A stretch of 64,000 bases of DNA from Symbiodinium natans (GCA_905221605.1 CAJNDS010002142.1:456501-520500), one strand, 5' to 3'; numbered from the stretch's first letter, positions 11,401-18,845 are shown. Numbers and translations: made by a program. Notes: generated by a model from the letters alone, not told the origin.

Positions 11401-12186
11401 TCTAGGGTTTAGGGTTTAGAGTTTAGTGTTTAGGGTTTAGGGTTTGGGGTTTTAGGGCTTGAGCCAACGAAATAATAGGTACCTGCGCCAAACAAGGGAC
11501 CGGGATCGAAGGTCTAGGACACTTGCAACACGCCAACCATGCAGAACCCTGAAGTCCCACGCGACTCAGACTTTCAGGTTTGTCCCTTTGTGACGGAACC
11601 GGATGAAACATGGGTTCAGGGTTCAGGGTGGGCTTAGGAAGCAGAAGGCGTGCCGAGGAGTCCGGAGAACACAGTCCATTGTTTACCCGCGAGCAGGAGT
11701 GTGCTTCAGACACAGCAGTGGTACCCCTTACTCCCCTCCTGGGACCCAGAGTACACCCTCATTCCCCTTTTTTGAGGGTTTAGGGTTTAGGGTTTAGGGT
11801 TTAGGGTAACTGGGACCCAGAGTAGGCCCTTAATCCGCTATTTTAAAGGTCCGGTTCCCTTATAAACCCCCTTTAAACCAACAAAGGGCACCCGTTTCTT
11901 CCTAGGTTACTCTTGGGTCTGGCCTTCTGGTTGGGCGTTTGGTTCCTCTGTAAGTAAAGGCTTAGGGTTTAGGGTTTAGGGTTTAGGGTTTAGGGTTTAG
12001 GGTTTAGGGTTTAGGGTTTAGGGTTTAGGTCCTTCGTGAGGGACATCAAACCCCTAAGGAAGAGTCCTTCGTTCAGGGGTATCGGGGTCCCTGGGTAAGC
12101 CCTTGAAAGGTGGAACTATTACTTTGCGTACTGTGAGACTGGCTTCCGTGAGAAGCACATCGACGTTTGGCAGCGCCTCGCCTCGA
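2917..12186 (+). CDS. cyclopropane-fatty-acyl-phospholipid synthase-like methyltransferase, 3' half in at least eight exons
   Basis: Exons by eye: 2917-2954, 3331-3377, 3976-4047, 4877-4960, 6030-6093, 7774-7824, 11253-11278 and 12110 to about 12175. Read in order they give the hallmark C-terminal order of the CFAS/mycolic-acid cyclopropane synthase family: SVEMIEAVGHEYL (split between exons 1 and 2), LKPGGKLAIQAI and DERYESY (exon 3), DFIREKIFPG and HLP (exon 4), SYAATLKLWH (exons 5-6), GFDDSFVRRW (exons 7-8), YYFAYCETGF (exon 8). The family uses S-adenosylmethionine to methylenate unsaturated fatty acyl chains of membrane phospholipids. Most junction phases agree; exon 6 to 7 is uncertain. 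Donors are GC (2955, 4048, 4961, 6094, 11279), GT (3378) and probably GA (7825); acceptors are mostly AG|G. The SAM-binding N-terminal half was not found and should lie upstream. Introns are filled with telomeric arrays and MITEs. It could be a pseudogene, but no frame break was seen inside the exons. Confidence 0.72.
3177..3266 (+). repeat. TTTAGGG array with GTTTTTTAGG variants
   Basis: Lies in the CFAS intron between exons 1 and 2. Alternates TTTAGGG with a T-expanded unit. Confidence 0.9.
3623..3718 (+). mobile_element. MITE family F copy
   Basis: Begins near ctatagggtcgg and ends near caggcccctct; shares its interior (tattcccttgtggtcccttt) with copies near 5335, 14283, 26266 and 56488. 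The ends are roughly complementary (CTATAGGGG/CCCCTATAG). Confidence 0.65.
4225..4336 (+). mobile_element. MITE family E copy
   Basis: Left end gggtttgtacgaaaatagg, right end aatttcgcaaaccccc. Its ends are complementary and it matches the copies at 15565-15680 and 62995-63100. Confidence 0.7.
4388..4640. repeat. TTTAGGG array followed by C-run and G-run low-complexity DNA
   Basis: TTTAGGG-like units at 4388-4466, then C runs near 4506-4514 and a long G run at about 4561-4582. No gene. Confidence 0.85.
4741..4875. repeat. head-to-head telomeric junction ending at a splice acceptor
   Basis: G-strand units (ggttaggg, tttaggg) switch at about 4782 to C-strand CCCTACA and then CCCTAAA units. The array runs into CCAG|G, the acceptor of CFAS exon 4 at 4877. 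Confidence 0.9.
5003..5141 (+). mobile_element. MITE family A copy
   Basis: Ends CTTGAAGGCTCATGGTACTT and GAAGTTCAAG, with the interior palindromic motif acttataaccccacttata. It lies in the CFAS intron between exons 4 and 5. Confidence 0.75.
5253..5322 (+). mobile_element. MITE family B, right part
   Basis: agtaaccagccccaaaaa through atggttactgggctaccaag matches the right half of family B. The left half is absent or replaced by TTTAGGG units at 5219-5250. Confidence 0.65.
5335..5465 (-). mobile_element. MITE family F copy, reverse orientation
   Basis: Reads on the minus strand as the family F interior (gggaatactgtt... equals the reverse complement of agtattccc). Confidence 0.55.
5935..6012 (-). 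repeat. CCCTAAA array before CFAS exon 5
   Basis: A CCCTAAA/CCCTCAA cluster that includes a duplicated gatgtcccaaaacaaccc spacer. It ends just upstream of the acceptor at 6029. Confidence 0.85.
6110..6370 (+). repeat. degenerate T-rich TTTAGGG/TTTAATT tract
   Basis: Diverged units such as gggtttaattt grade into TTTAGGG. It starts immediately after CFAS exon 5. Confidence 0.8.
6871..7170 (+). pseudogene. unassigned coding fragment with one frame change
   Basis: After GCTCAG, one frame stays open from 6871 to about 7095 (for example LFDAETLTTQKSRETLFKEC and NYDAKQVDLLRHNL). Near 7087 the sense continues in another frame (DKKDPDAINKDGIREWMN) until a CCCTAAA array. This is either a frameshifted remnant or two exons with an overlooked junction. 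It lies inside the CFAS intron on the same strand. No family recognised; a retroelement polyprotein piece is possible given the integrase fragment 1 kb downstream. Confidence 0.4.
7160..7540 (-). repeat. diverged telomeric tract (CCCTATAAA, CCCTGTAAA)
   Basis: Mostly 9-base variants of the telomeric unit, interrupted by an A-run and a C-run near 7380-7425. Confidence 0.85.
7628..7738 (-). repeat. near-perfect CCCTAAA array
   Basis: About 15 units upstream of CFAS exon 6 (7774). It pairs in inverted orientation with the TTTAGGG array at 7854-8006 on the other side of that exon. Confidence 0.95.
7854..8006 (+). repeat. TTTAGGG / GCTTAGG array
   Basis: Perfect TTTAGGG units, then a homogeneous block of about eleven GCTTAGG units, then TTTAGGG again. 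Begins about 30 bp past the donor of CFAS exon 6. Confidence 0.95.
8077..8375 (+). mobile_element. retroelement integrase fragment (zinc finger and start of catalytic core)
   Basis: The frame contains GHLPYEKRCQTC, fitting the HHCC zinc-binding module of LTR-retrotransposon integrases, then SLDLTGPY, fitting the beginning of the rve catalytic core with its first aspartate. The rest of the core (further acidic residues) and all of reverse transcriptase are absent. An 18-bp in-frame duplication gives YRTKGES/YRTKGEY, and the frame runs into a long G tract. This is a dead fragment, probably of a copia-like element, inserted in a CFAS intron. Confidence 0.6.
8378..8860. repeat. long G homopolymer and imperfect G-rich tandem units
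   Basis: About 50 consecutive G at 8378-8428, then two roughly 165-bp units, each with a ctggct(c)aagtggaggggaag segment plus G-runs. Polyproline and polyglycine frames here are spurious. Homopolymer lengths may be assembly-dependent. Confidence 0.9.
9078..9497. repeat. 21-bp minisatellite, about 19 copies
   Basis: The unit is close to cccaaatattcgtgggcaagg; variants carry AAAAATT, AAAGATT or AAATTTT. Because 21 is a multiple of 3, all frames stay open as 7-residue repeats on both strands. CCCA and TGGG within each unit are complementary. Confidence 0.92.
9500..9645 (-). repeat. telomeric variant array with CTTGAGA inserts
   Basis: Units of roughly 15-16 bp combine CCCTAAA with a cttgaga spacer. 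It follows the 21-bp minisatellite directly. Confidence 0.85.
9702..9842. repeat. dispersed repeat L, left arm
   Basis: taagagcctccggctcaagccgccgac and its continuation recur at 15812-15870, each time on the left of a long G tract. The right flank at 10525-10560 (gctcgaccaggagctcttga) looks like a diverged inverted copy of the left arm. Confidence 0.6.
9843..10495. repeat. 650-bp G-run block (G4-13 T units)
   Basis: Runs of G separated by single T, with very rare C or A. Capable of G-quadruplex formation on the + strand. The polyglycine and polyproline frames are not genes. The true length is uncertain if the assembly is from long reads. Confidence 0.95.
10558..10838 (-). repeat. long CCCTAAA array
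   Basis: About 35 units with scattered CCCTAGA and CCCTAAAAA variants. It ends against a half copy of MITE family H at 10845. Confidence 0.95.
11055..11160 (+). mobile_element. MITE family C copy
   Basis: Left end acccagacaaggccctta, right end cctaggttactcttgggg. The ends are complementary in outline. Followed at once by a CCCTAAA array (11160-11193). Confidence 0.65.
11297..11458 (+). repeat. TTTAGGG array after CFAS exon 7
   Basis: Starts 18 bp after the predicted donor at 11279; TTTAGGG with GCTTAGG and TCTAGGG variants. It ends in GGGCTTGAGCCAA. Confidence 0.93.
11738..11920 (+). mobile_element. MITE family C: left half, TTTAGGG insert, then a complete copy
   Basis: A family C left end (ctgggacccagagtacacc) is interrupted by TTTAGGG units at 11775-11806. 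It is followed by a full copy (tgggacccagagtaggcc to ggttactcttgggtctgg). Confidence 0.7.
11958..12030 (+). repeat. TTTAGGG array upstream of CFAS exon 8
   Basis: About ten perfect units. Its orientation (G-rich upstream of the exon) is opposite to the usual bracketing. Confidence 0.95.
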
Positions 12187-12290
12187 CCCTAAACCCTAAA
12201 CCCTAAACCCTAAACCCTAAACCCTAAACCCCAAACCCTAAACCCCAAACCCTCAACCCTCAACCCTCAACCCTCAACCTGACAAACCCT
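12186..12290 (-). repeat. CCCTAAA array becoming CCCTCAA
   Basis: Starts at the end of CFAS exon 8; units drift from CCCTAAA through CCCCAAA to CCCTCAA. Confidence 0.93.
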
Positions 12291-12639
12291 CAAGACTCGA
12301 AATCCCTCAAGTCACCTCACCTCCAGAAGGAAGGGGCGGAAGGGGCACTACAAGGTTGAAAGAGAGGGTTTAGGGGTTTAGGGTTTAGGGGGGTCGGAAG
12401 CGGCGGTGGAGCTGTCTCTAAACCAAAAAGGGGCACACTTTTAATTCCTAGAAACTTCTCTTGGGTTCAGCAACTTAGGGTTTCGTTCAGGGGTGTTTTC
12501 AGGTTGTCATGGTTGAGGATACCGCCTGGAGCCGGACACATGGTCAGTTCACTAGATGTTGGTCCCTGTTCTCATAGGATTCCAAGGAAACCCTGTCAGG
12601 GAACCCCCTTCCAGAAGTGTGTCAAACCTATCGAGGCCC

Positions 12640-12850
12640 ATTGAGAACCACGGAGTGTCATTGAGGCCCATTGAGGCTCATTGAGGTTCATTGAGGCTTA
12701 TTGAGCAACAATGGGTTTCGTTGAGGTTATGTGGCTGCTCAGGCGCTCCAGGCCCGGCATGAGTATCCGACTCGCGCTTGGCCCGGAACGCCTGAGAACT
12801 AAACCGATGGGCCTCAATTCGCCTCAACAGGCCTCGATGGCCCACCATGT
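12640..12850. repeat. TTGAGGCCCA repeats and long inverted repeat
   Basis: Short direct repeats (cattgaggc) at 12640-12725 face complementary cctcaat/gcctcaac units at 12812-12840. Inside lies an arm pair around 12733-12750 and 12779-12797 (ctcaggcg...cgcctgag). A foldback element is likely. Confidence 0.6.
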
Positions 12851-13089
12851 CCCTTCATGCACTCCTTGAGGGGGTTCCCGGGGGTTGCCACAGAATCCTG
12901 TAATGTTCGCAGCACCTACTCAGAATACGTGCCCTCCTACTTGGGGCACCCCGAGCAGGACCATCATCAAGAGAACCCTGAACCCTAATTCCCAAAACCC
13001 TCAACCCCCTAAGCCCCCTAAACCTCAACCCTCTGAACCCCTTAAACCCCCTGAACCCCCTGAACCCCCTTAACCCCCGTAACCCCTTA

Positions 13090-13170
13090 AACCCCAAACC
13101 CTAAACCCTAAACCCCAAACCCTAAACCCTAAACCCTAAACCCTAAACCCTAAACCCTAAACCCTAAACC
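13090..13170 (-). repeat. CCCTAAA array before the exon at 13187
   Basis: About eleven units, ending CCCCCAGACCCAGCC just before an ACATTCAG acceptor. Confidence 0.93.
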
Positions 13171-13186
13171 CCCAGACCCAGCCACA

Positions 13187-13240
13187 TTCAGGCTCTGCTT
13201 CCTCAAGGACGTTTCCCTGGCAGAGCGGGTCACGGGCTTG
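13187..13240 (+). CDS. unassigned small exon
   Basis: Acceptor ACATTCAG|G; the frame reads LCFLKDVSLAERVTGLEV up to a GT donor in GGAGGTCC, immediately before MITE family K. The same ACATTCAG|GC acceptor string introduces other islands at 19694 and 37105. Family unknown. Confidence 0.45.
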
Positions 13241-13247
13241 GAGGTCC

Positions 13248-13373
13248 AAATGAAGCAGGGTTTATATTTCTGTTTTTGGTGAGTGTATATAAGGTTCGTT
13301 TTTAATATTGGTGAGTGTATATATCTGGTGTCCTTTTGGGGGGGTACAAGAAATTTTAACCCTACTTCACATG
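13248..13373 (+). mobile_element. MITE family K copy
   Basis: Ends aatgaagcagggttta and taaccctacttcacatg are inverted repeats. The interior has ggtgagtgtatat repeated twice. A second copy in reverse orientation lies at 41706-41797. Confidence 0.75.
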
Positions 13374-13404
13374 ACAAGCCAGGGTTTGTCGTGGGGTTCT
13401 ACCT

Positions 13405-13527
13405 TGGACCCCTAAGGTTGTACCCTTTTGGGTTTGGGGGACCCTGTTTAAGGACCCTCTAAAGGGAATCTAAGGGCCATATCGGGAGTTTTTTTTTTAA
13501 GGGGAACCTTAAGGGGTACAACCTTCG
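13405..13527 (+). mobile_element. MITE family J
   Basis: Ends ctaaggttgtaccc and ggggtacaacctt are inverted repeats flanking about 90 bp that includes a T-run. Only one copy seen. Confidence 0.6.
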
Positions 13528-13549
13528 GCGGACGAGTCTTTTATGCGTT

Positions 13550-13815
13550 GGGTTTAGGGTTCAAGGGTGCAGGGCCTTGAGGGTTTAGGGTTTAAGGGTG
13601 TAGCGGCTTAGGGTTTAAGCCTTAAGGGTGTGGTAGGGTGTGGGGCCTTTAGGGTTTAGGGTTTAGGATTTGAGGGTGTAGGGCCTTTGTTGGTTAAGGC
13701 GGTTAGGGGCCTTGAGGGTTTTGGAGTTGAGGGTTAAGGGGTTCAGGTTGAGGGATTCAGGGTTTTGGGTTCAAGGGTCTAGGGTTTAGCGTTTAGGGTT
13801 TCGAGGGAAGGCTTA
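13550..13815 (+). repeat. degenerate TTTAGGG / TTAAGGGTGTAGGG tract
   Basis: Diverged telomere-like units with ggccttgaggg and ggtgtagggcc inserts. No gene seen. Confidence 0.8.
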
Positions 13816-13822
13816 GTTTACT

Positions 13823-13935
13823 TGGAACAAAAGGACATAGTAAGCAGGGTTTAGGGACTTGGGTTACGGGGATTTTTATGGGGTTTCTAGGGGATACTAG
13901 GTAGACTTACTGAGTCAAAAGGGCTTCCAAGCATA
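13823..13935 (+). mobile_element. MITE family N copy with internal TTTAGGG
   Basis: Ends acttggaacaaaaggacatagtaag and gtcaaaagggcttccaagc match the ends of the copy at 53808-53921. Confidence 0.6.
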
Positions 13936-14126
13936 AGTAGGTTTCTAATTATGGTAGCTATGCTATACTTTCTAACCCGATTTTGGCTACTTATAACCCT
14001 ACTGAAAGCTACCCTGAAGCTCCAAGTAGTATGGGGTAGAATGTCGATGGGTACTGCTGCCCAGTTAGAAGTCGTTCCTGGGAGATGTGGCTAAACCCTC
14101 CGTGGGGGGGGGGGTCTGGTTTGTCA

Positions 14127-14255
14127 GGTTTACTCGGATTCGGCCGTGTTGATCTTAAAATTTCACCCCGCAACGCTTGAACCGGTGCCTGAAAAAGCAG
14201 TGTCGTGCAATCGCCCCGCCCGAACAGTCACGCTGATACCTTTTCACTACTGTTT
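14127..14255 (+). CDS. exon-like open island, unassigned
   Basis: After TTTGTCAG the frame is open for about 43 codons (begins VYSDSAVLILKFHP) to a TAG near 14255. No repeat signature explains it. A coding exon is plausible but unsupported by any family match. Confidence 0.35.
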
Positions 14256-14282
14256 GGGCTAGCCTCCCAAACAGATTTGAAG

Positions 14283-14415
14283 AGTAATATAGGGGTCGGC
14301 ATATTTTTTACGAATAGTATCCCCTTATGGTCCCTTTATACTTAAACTATAATATCCCCCACAAAACTCCACTTTCATTATTCAGGCCCCTGTAGTACCA
14401 TTTTTTGTAGGGAGG
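14283..14415 (+). mobile_element. MITE family F copy
   Basis: atataggggtcggcat to caggcccctgtagt; interior gtatccccttatggtccctt shared with the other F copies. Confidence 0.65.
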
Positions 14416-14677
14416 TCCCTAAACTTTACATCCCACACTCCAAAACCGCGGATCGTGGAAAGGGATCCCAGCCTTCTTCAGGGGGCCCAAGAACATGCAG
14501 CCTAGGGTTTAGGGTTTGGGGTTAGGGTTTAGGATTCAGGGTTCAGGGTTTAGGGTTTAGATAGAAGTCTTGAACGGTTACGTTGATTCCTGTCTCTCTC
14601 TGTCACGTGGCTCCCCTGAAGTACCGAAATCCTGTGGCCCTGAGATGCCGGGCGACAGCCCGCGGAAAGCACTGCTT

Positions 14678-14795
14678 GGTAGCCCAGTGGTACCCTTTTG
14701 CTCTTTTCCTTCCTCCAACAGGGTTTAGGGTTTGGGGTTTAGCGTTTAGGGGAAGCTATTGTTACAGTATGGTTACTGGGCTGTCATGACTGAAG
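14678..14795 (+). mobile_element. MITE family B copy carrying a TTTAGGG insert
   Basis: Left end CTTGGTAGCCCAGTGGTACC, right end ATGGTTACTGGGCTGTCA. The middle is replaced by TTTAGGG-like units at 14721-14751. Confidence 0.7.
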
Positions 14796-14799
14796 CCCA

Positions 14800-15560
14800 A
14801 ACCAGAAACCCAAATTCTACGAAGTCGCTCTAAACCCTTAAACCCTAAGTCCTAAACCAAAAAAGCATCCCCCCTCAGGCCGGTGTTGCGGAGTAGGCCA
14901 GCATCTACGGAACTGCAGGCGCGAACCCCGGTTGGTTGCGTCCCTTGGTAGGTAGAGGGTTCGGGGTTTAGGGGTTTAGGAAGCACCGAATGTCGTTCCT
15001 GACAGGAAGATGGACGCGTTCCAGGGATCTACTGGGGTCGAGTAGCTTTACTAGGGGGCCTTGTGCGGGAGGTTTCCACAATTTTGGGTACCTCTTGGGG
15101 TCCTTCTTCCAAAGGAATCCTACTGTTTGGGGGTTTATATGAGGGGTCCCTTATGTTCGTAGACCCCTAATATACAACCCGAACCCATCCAAGTTGAATT
15201 CTCATGAACCTCAAACCATAAAGTTGACCCTAAGCCCTCGGTGCCCGGCCCTGGGAACCTCGCAATCCCTACAATTCCGCAGTGGAAGCAAACAGCAGAC
15301 CTGAGACCAAGCAGTCCTCCAAGCCAAAAACCCTACACCCCCCTTGAGCTCAAAACCCCTAAACCCTAAACTCCTGGAACCTTTCAGGCCCCACCCTGCG
15401 CCGTGCCCCTTAAGCAGCTTAACGTTCTCAGGGTTTCAGGGCTTTAGTTTTTTTTTGTTTTCAGGGTTTCAGGGTTTAGTGTCTTCAGGTTTTGCGTTTG
15501 CTTGGCCATCCTCTCTCTCACACGGGTGTCGTCCCAGGAGGAGGAGATGGTTCAAGATTC
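14800..15560. other. mostly non-coding stretch with an E-family fragment
   Basis: A reverse family E copy lies at about 15073-15185 (ccacaattttgggtacc to atgttcgtagacccc). Elsewhere I see only weak open islands near 15005-15050 and 15283-15330 and no recognisable gene. Confidence 0.5.
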
Positions 15561-15564
15561 GGGA

Positions 15565-15680
15565 ATTACTTGGGGGTTTACGAAAATAAGGGACTCCCAA
15601 TGTAATCCCTTTAAAATAGTAGGATCCCCTTACAATAAGGACCCCAATAAGGTAACCTCAATTTCGGAAACCCGCATTTG
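15565..15680 (+). mobile_element. MITE family E copy
   Basis: CTTGGGGGTTTACGAAAATA at the left and tttcggaaacccgc at the right form the terminal inverted repeat. Confidence 0.7.
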
Positions 15681-15789
15681 TCCGCTTCTTCAGGGGCGCC
15701 AATCTCATACACCTGAGGTGGTGCCCTTAAAGGGCTCACTTAATTATTCCTAACTCGGCCAATGACATAATTCCCGAAAAGTGCTCTGA

Positions 15790-16014
15790 AAGGGTGGTGC
15801 AAAGGCCCTAAATTTAAGAGCCTCCGGCTCAAGCCGCCGACCCCGCTGGAGCATAGTTGAAAGGTCTAAACCCACTCGTCGGCTTGCTTTCCTCATCGCA
15901 TGGTTCGAAGATGATCCCAGCCTGCTCGGCAGAGTTCTGTGAAACGTTGGGGGGGGGGGGGGGGGGCGCCAGGACCCAAACAGGAGAAGCCAGCAAGGAG
16001 GGGCCGGGGGGGTA

Positions 16015-16070
<56 letters not shown>
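15790..16070. repeat. dispersed repeat L arm followed by long G homopolymer
   Basis: 15812-15870 matches 9778-9838 closely. It leads through a G-run at about 15949 to a run of roughly 50-58 G ending at 16070. Confidence 0.85.
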
Positions 16071-16072
<2 letters not shown>

Positions 16073-16145
16073 AAAAACCCAAAAACGCTGATTTTGCGAG
16101 GGCGCCCCTACCCCCTGTGCTCGCGCTGTGCAGAATTGTGCACCG

Positions 16146-16165
16146 ACCCCCCCCCACCCCTCCCC

Positions 16166-16215
<50 letters not shown>

Positions 16216-16237
16216 ACCCCCTCCCCCCCCCACGCCC

Positions 16238-16273
<36 letters not shown>

Positions 16274-16292
16274 CCCCCCCACCCCCCCCCCC
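16146..16292. repeat. long C tract facing the upstream G tract
   Basis: About 145 bp of C with few interruptions, 75 bp after the G homopolymer that ends at 16070. The two can pair as a large hairpin. Frames are polyproline/polyglycine artefacts. Confidence 0.93.
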
Positions 16293-16365
16293 ACCGCGTT
16301 TTGGGGGGTAGGAGGGAAAGAGGGAGGTTTTCACCTCCTTTTCCCATCAAAACAGTCGGGGACCT

Positions 16366-16545
16366 AAACCCTAAACCCTAAACCCTAAACCCCAAACCCC
16401 AAACCCCAAACCCCAAACCCCAAACCCCAAACCCTAAACCCTCAACCCTAAACCCTAAACCCTAAACCCTAAACCCTAAACCCTAAACCCTAAACCCTAA
16501 ACCCTAAACCCTAAACCCTAAACCCTAAACCCTAAACCCTAAACT
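16366..16545 (-). repeat. CCCTAAA array with a CCCCAAA block
   Basis: A homogeneous CCCCAAA block near 16390-16432 is flanked by CCCTAAA units. The array ends upstream of the exon at 16587. Confidence 0.95.
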
Positions 16546-16586
16546 GAACCCTTCAAGTAAGCCTCAACCCTGAACCGACACGTCAG

Positions 16587-17195
16587 GCCGAGCCCTTGCC
16601 AAGGTGTGAGGGCCATCGCCTGTTGGAATAGTAAAAAGTTTTGGAGCTGCCCAAGGGCCAAGGATCAGTTGTGGTATGCAACAGCTACTCTTGGAGGTTC
16701 ATGGGACTTAATAACCCCTTATAGCTGGGCTTATGACCCTACTTATAATTTTGATAACCCCTATAAGGCCCTTCAGGGGTACCATAAGTGGGGTTATAAG
16801 TACAGTAAGTACCATGAACCTTCAAGTAGCAGAGGAATGGTAGCGCATCAGATCCGTGATGGCAATCTGCTTCTTGGGCGGACGACACCCTATAAACCCG
16901 AAAATTGTGGGATGTTCCCCCTTTATACAAACAGTCCCTAAGAGGGATTCGAATCGGGGGGATTCTAGGATCCCTATGAAGGACTGTTCGTGCAAGGCGG
17001 AGCATCCCAACGCAAGCCGACTAATTCTGCAGCTGCCACTGCAATTTTCAGTGCGCCACTGGCGCAGGGGATCCCTACAGGGCGGGTGGGCATGTCTGTT
17101 CCGATGCAGCTCCTGAGCAGCCTCTTGCCAAGTTCTGCAAGCATGTACGGGACCATAATGAAAAAGCATAATGAGGAGTACAAGGGTAGGTATAT
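16587..17195 (+). CDS. unassigned gene fragment, three exons separated by MITE-type introns
   Basis: Exon a (about 16587-16693) follows a CACGTCAG acceptor and contains FWSCPRAKDQLWYATATL. Exon b (about 16835-16890, MVAHQIRDGNLLLGR) follows a family A element; joining a GA donor at 16694 to AGAG|G at 16834 keeps the frame. Exon c (about 17032-17190) follows a family D element and has SAPLAQGIPTGRVGMSVPMQ and MYGTIMKKHNEEYK. A family G element follows. I do not recognise the protein. The value of this locus is that the introns consist of MITEs. Confidence 0.45.
16692..16834 (+). mobile_element. MITE family A copy forming an intron
   Basis: TTGGAGGTTCATGGGACTTA at the left end and AAGTACCATGAACCTTCAAG at the right end; the interior has paired acttataa motifs. 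Confidence 0.75.
16908..17008 (+). mobile_element. MITE family D copy
   Basis: TGGGATGTTCCCCCTTTATA at the left and gcggagcatccca at the right, with internal acagtccct/aggactgtt arms. Confidence 0.7.
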
Positions 17196-17312
17196 GGACC
17201 CTTAATATGGTCCAGCGCCTCCTTTAAAGGGGTTCTGAAGTATGGGCCCTTGGGTTGTAGAGGGTACATCAAAAGGGCTGTATATACGGGGTCCCCATTT
17301 AAGGGCTACCCC
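17185..17312 (+). mobile_element. MITE family G copy
   Basis: aagggtaggtatatggaccc to aagggctaccccaagaag; shares ggggttctgaagtatgggcc and acggggtccccattta with the copies at 17935-18092 and 54030-54172. Confidence 0.65.
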
Positions 17313-17319
17313 AAGAAGC

Positions 17320-17415
17320 CCTAAACCCTAAATCCTAAACCCTAAACCCGAAATCCTAAACCCATATTCTCAACCCTAAACCCTAAACCCTAAACCTTAA
17401 ACCCTAAACCCTAAG
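17320..17415 (-). repeat. CCCTAAA array
   Basis: Perfect and diverged units leading directly into the coding island at 17416. Confidence 0.9.
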
Positions 17416-17543
17416 AAGGAGTCGGATGGCTTGCGTCTCCTGCGCCTCGGGATCCCCAAACTCAAGCACTCTTGTCCGAGTCGGATGCGAATCTTGCGGA
17501 TGCTTCCCGCAGAAAGCAGGGTTCCTCACAGATCCCCTCAAGA
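17416..17543 (+). CDS. exon-like island, unassigned, possibly terminal
   Basis: Open frame of about 43 codons to a TAG (ESDGLRLLRLGIPKLK, SRMRILRML). Basic and leucine-rich; a TTTAGGG array follows. No family assigned. Confidence 0.4.
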
Positions 17544-17639
17544 TTAGAGTTTGAGGTTTAGGGTTTAGGGTTAGGGCTTAGGGCTTAGCGTTTAGGGTTT
17601 AGGGTTTTTGGGTTTAGGTTTGGTTGCGAATAGGTAGGA

Positions 17640-17696
17640 GGGCAGACGTGACTGCCTTTGACACCAGCACAGGGTTCTACGAACCCAGCCCTGAAC
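17640..17696 (+). CDS. small exon-like island
   Basis: Frame VTAFDTSTGFYEPSPE lies between a TTTAGGG array (17550-17620) and a CCCTAAA array (17697-17745). Unassigned. Confidence 0.35.
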
Positions 17697-17934
17697 CCTA
17701 AACCCTAAACCCTAAACCCTAAACCCTAAACCCTAAACCCTAAACCCCTCAACCACTTGAGCCCGCAACCTGCAAGCAAGAGTAGCCCCCGACATCGGAG
17801 GCGTTTTTTCCATTACTACGGCGTTCCTTTAGTACGCTCCCGTGGGTAGCTGCCCATAGAGGCCAGTACCCTTTAGTCAAGGACTGGGGTTTAGGGTTTC
17901 GGGTTTTAGGGTTTAGGGTTTAGGGTTGAGGATC

Positions 17935-18092
17935 TAAGGGTAGTTTCATGGGCCCTTATAATACGGTCCCTGCCCTCTTGAAAAGGGTTCTGATGTATGG
18001 GCTCTCAATTTGTATAGGGTATATAAGGGGCATTCAAGGGGTCCCCTTGTCAGGGGCCATATCGAAGGATCATGTAGCTACCCGAAGATAGA
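17935..18092 (+). mobile_element. MITE family G copy
   Basis: ctaagggtagtttcatgggc to catgtagctacccgaag; the ends are inverted repeats. Confidence 0.7.
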
Positions 18093-18154
18093 ATCTGCAG
18101 TCTTTTCGGGATGAGGGCCCGATACCCCTTCATGAAGGATTCTACCTTAAGTCC

Positions 18155-18262
18155 GTTGGGTAGTTCTCTAAATTAGGGTCCCTTTTTGTGGTCATTTTTA
18201 AAGGGTGCCGCCGCCTTTATAATGGGTACCCAAAAGGGGACCCTAATTCAGAGAACTACCCG
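18155..18262 (+). mobile_element. MITE family I, palindromic ends
   Basis: gggtagttctctaaattagg and cctaattcagagaactaccc are near-perfect inverted repeats of about 27 bp flanking 50 bp. Confidence 0.75.
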
Positions 18263-18649
18263 TTTGAGGTGGCTTATACTATGATTAAAGGTGTGTTGCT
18301 TTAGAAGTGGAGTGGTGGGCCCTCCAAAATAGCGCCCTTTAAGAATATGCCTATTGGATCAGGTATAGGCTTCTCACCTGAAGTGCTTCAAGATCACCAA
18401 CAGAACTGCGCTTTAGGGTTTAGGGTTCAGGGTTTAAGATTTAGGGTTCAGGGTAAAGCATCAGAACGTCACAGTGAGCGCACACTGTGAGCTCATGGGG
18501 CGTCAACGTATCAACGGGACGTCGGAGTCCCATCAAGTTGACCGGGGCAGGGGCGTCATAGCCCAGTTGCAACATCTATGACGCCTAAACTTACAAACTA
18601 AGCCATACATATGAAGCCCTTTCTAAACCCTGAACCCTGAATCTCTCAG

Positions 18650-18726
18650 ATTTGACAACCTCCATTACAAGTCATATCCCACGGTGGAGGAGGCCGGGAA
18701 CGCCTCGCAGAAATACACGCCAGGGA
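18650..18726 (+). CDS. exon adjoining MITE H, unassigned
   Basis: After ATCTCTCAG the frame reads FDNLHYKSYPTVEEAGNASQ and continues to the edge of family H at 18728. Looks like genuine coding sequence; family unknown. Confidence 0.45.
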
Positions 18727-18727
18727 G

Positions 18728-18845
18728 CCCAAAGCCCTTTATTCAAGGAATATACCGTCATTCATACTGAGGATCCTACATTTCAGTGTGAGGTATTTCC
18801 TTAACTAATACTAAGGCGTTTTGGGCTCTTTGGGCACATGGCCTT
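18728..18845 (+). mobile_element. MITE family H copy
   Basis: gagcccaaagccctttattcaaggaa at the left and ttccttaacta...gggctctttgggc at the right are inverted repeats. Confidence 0.7.
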
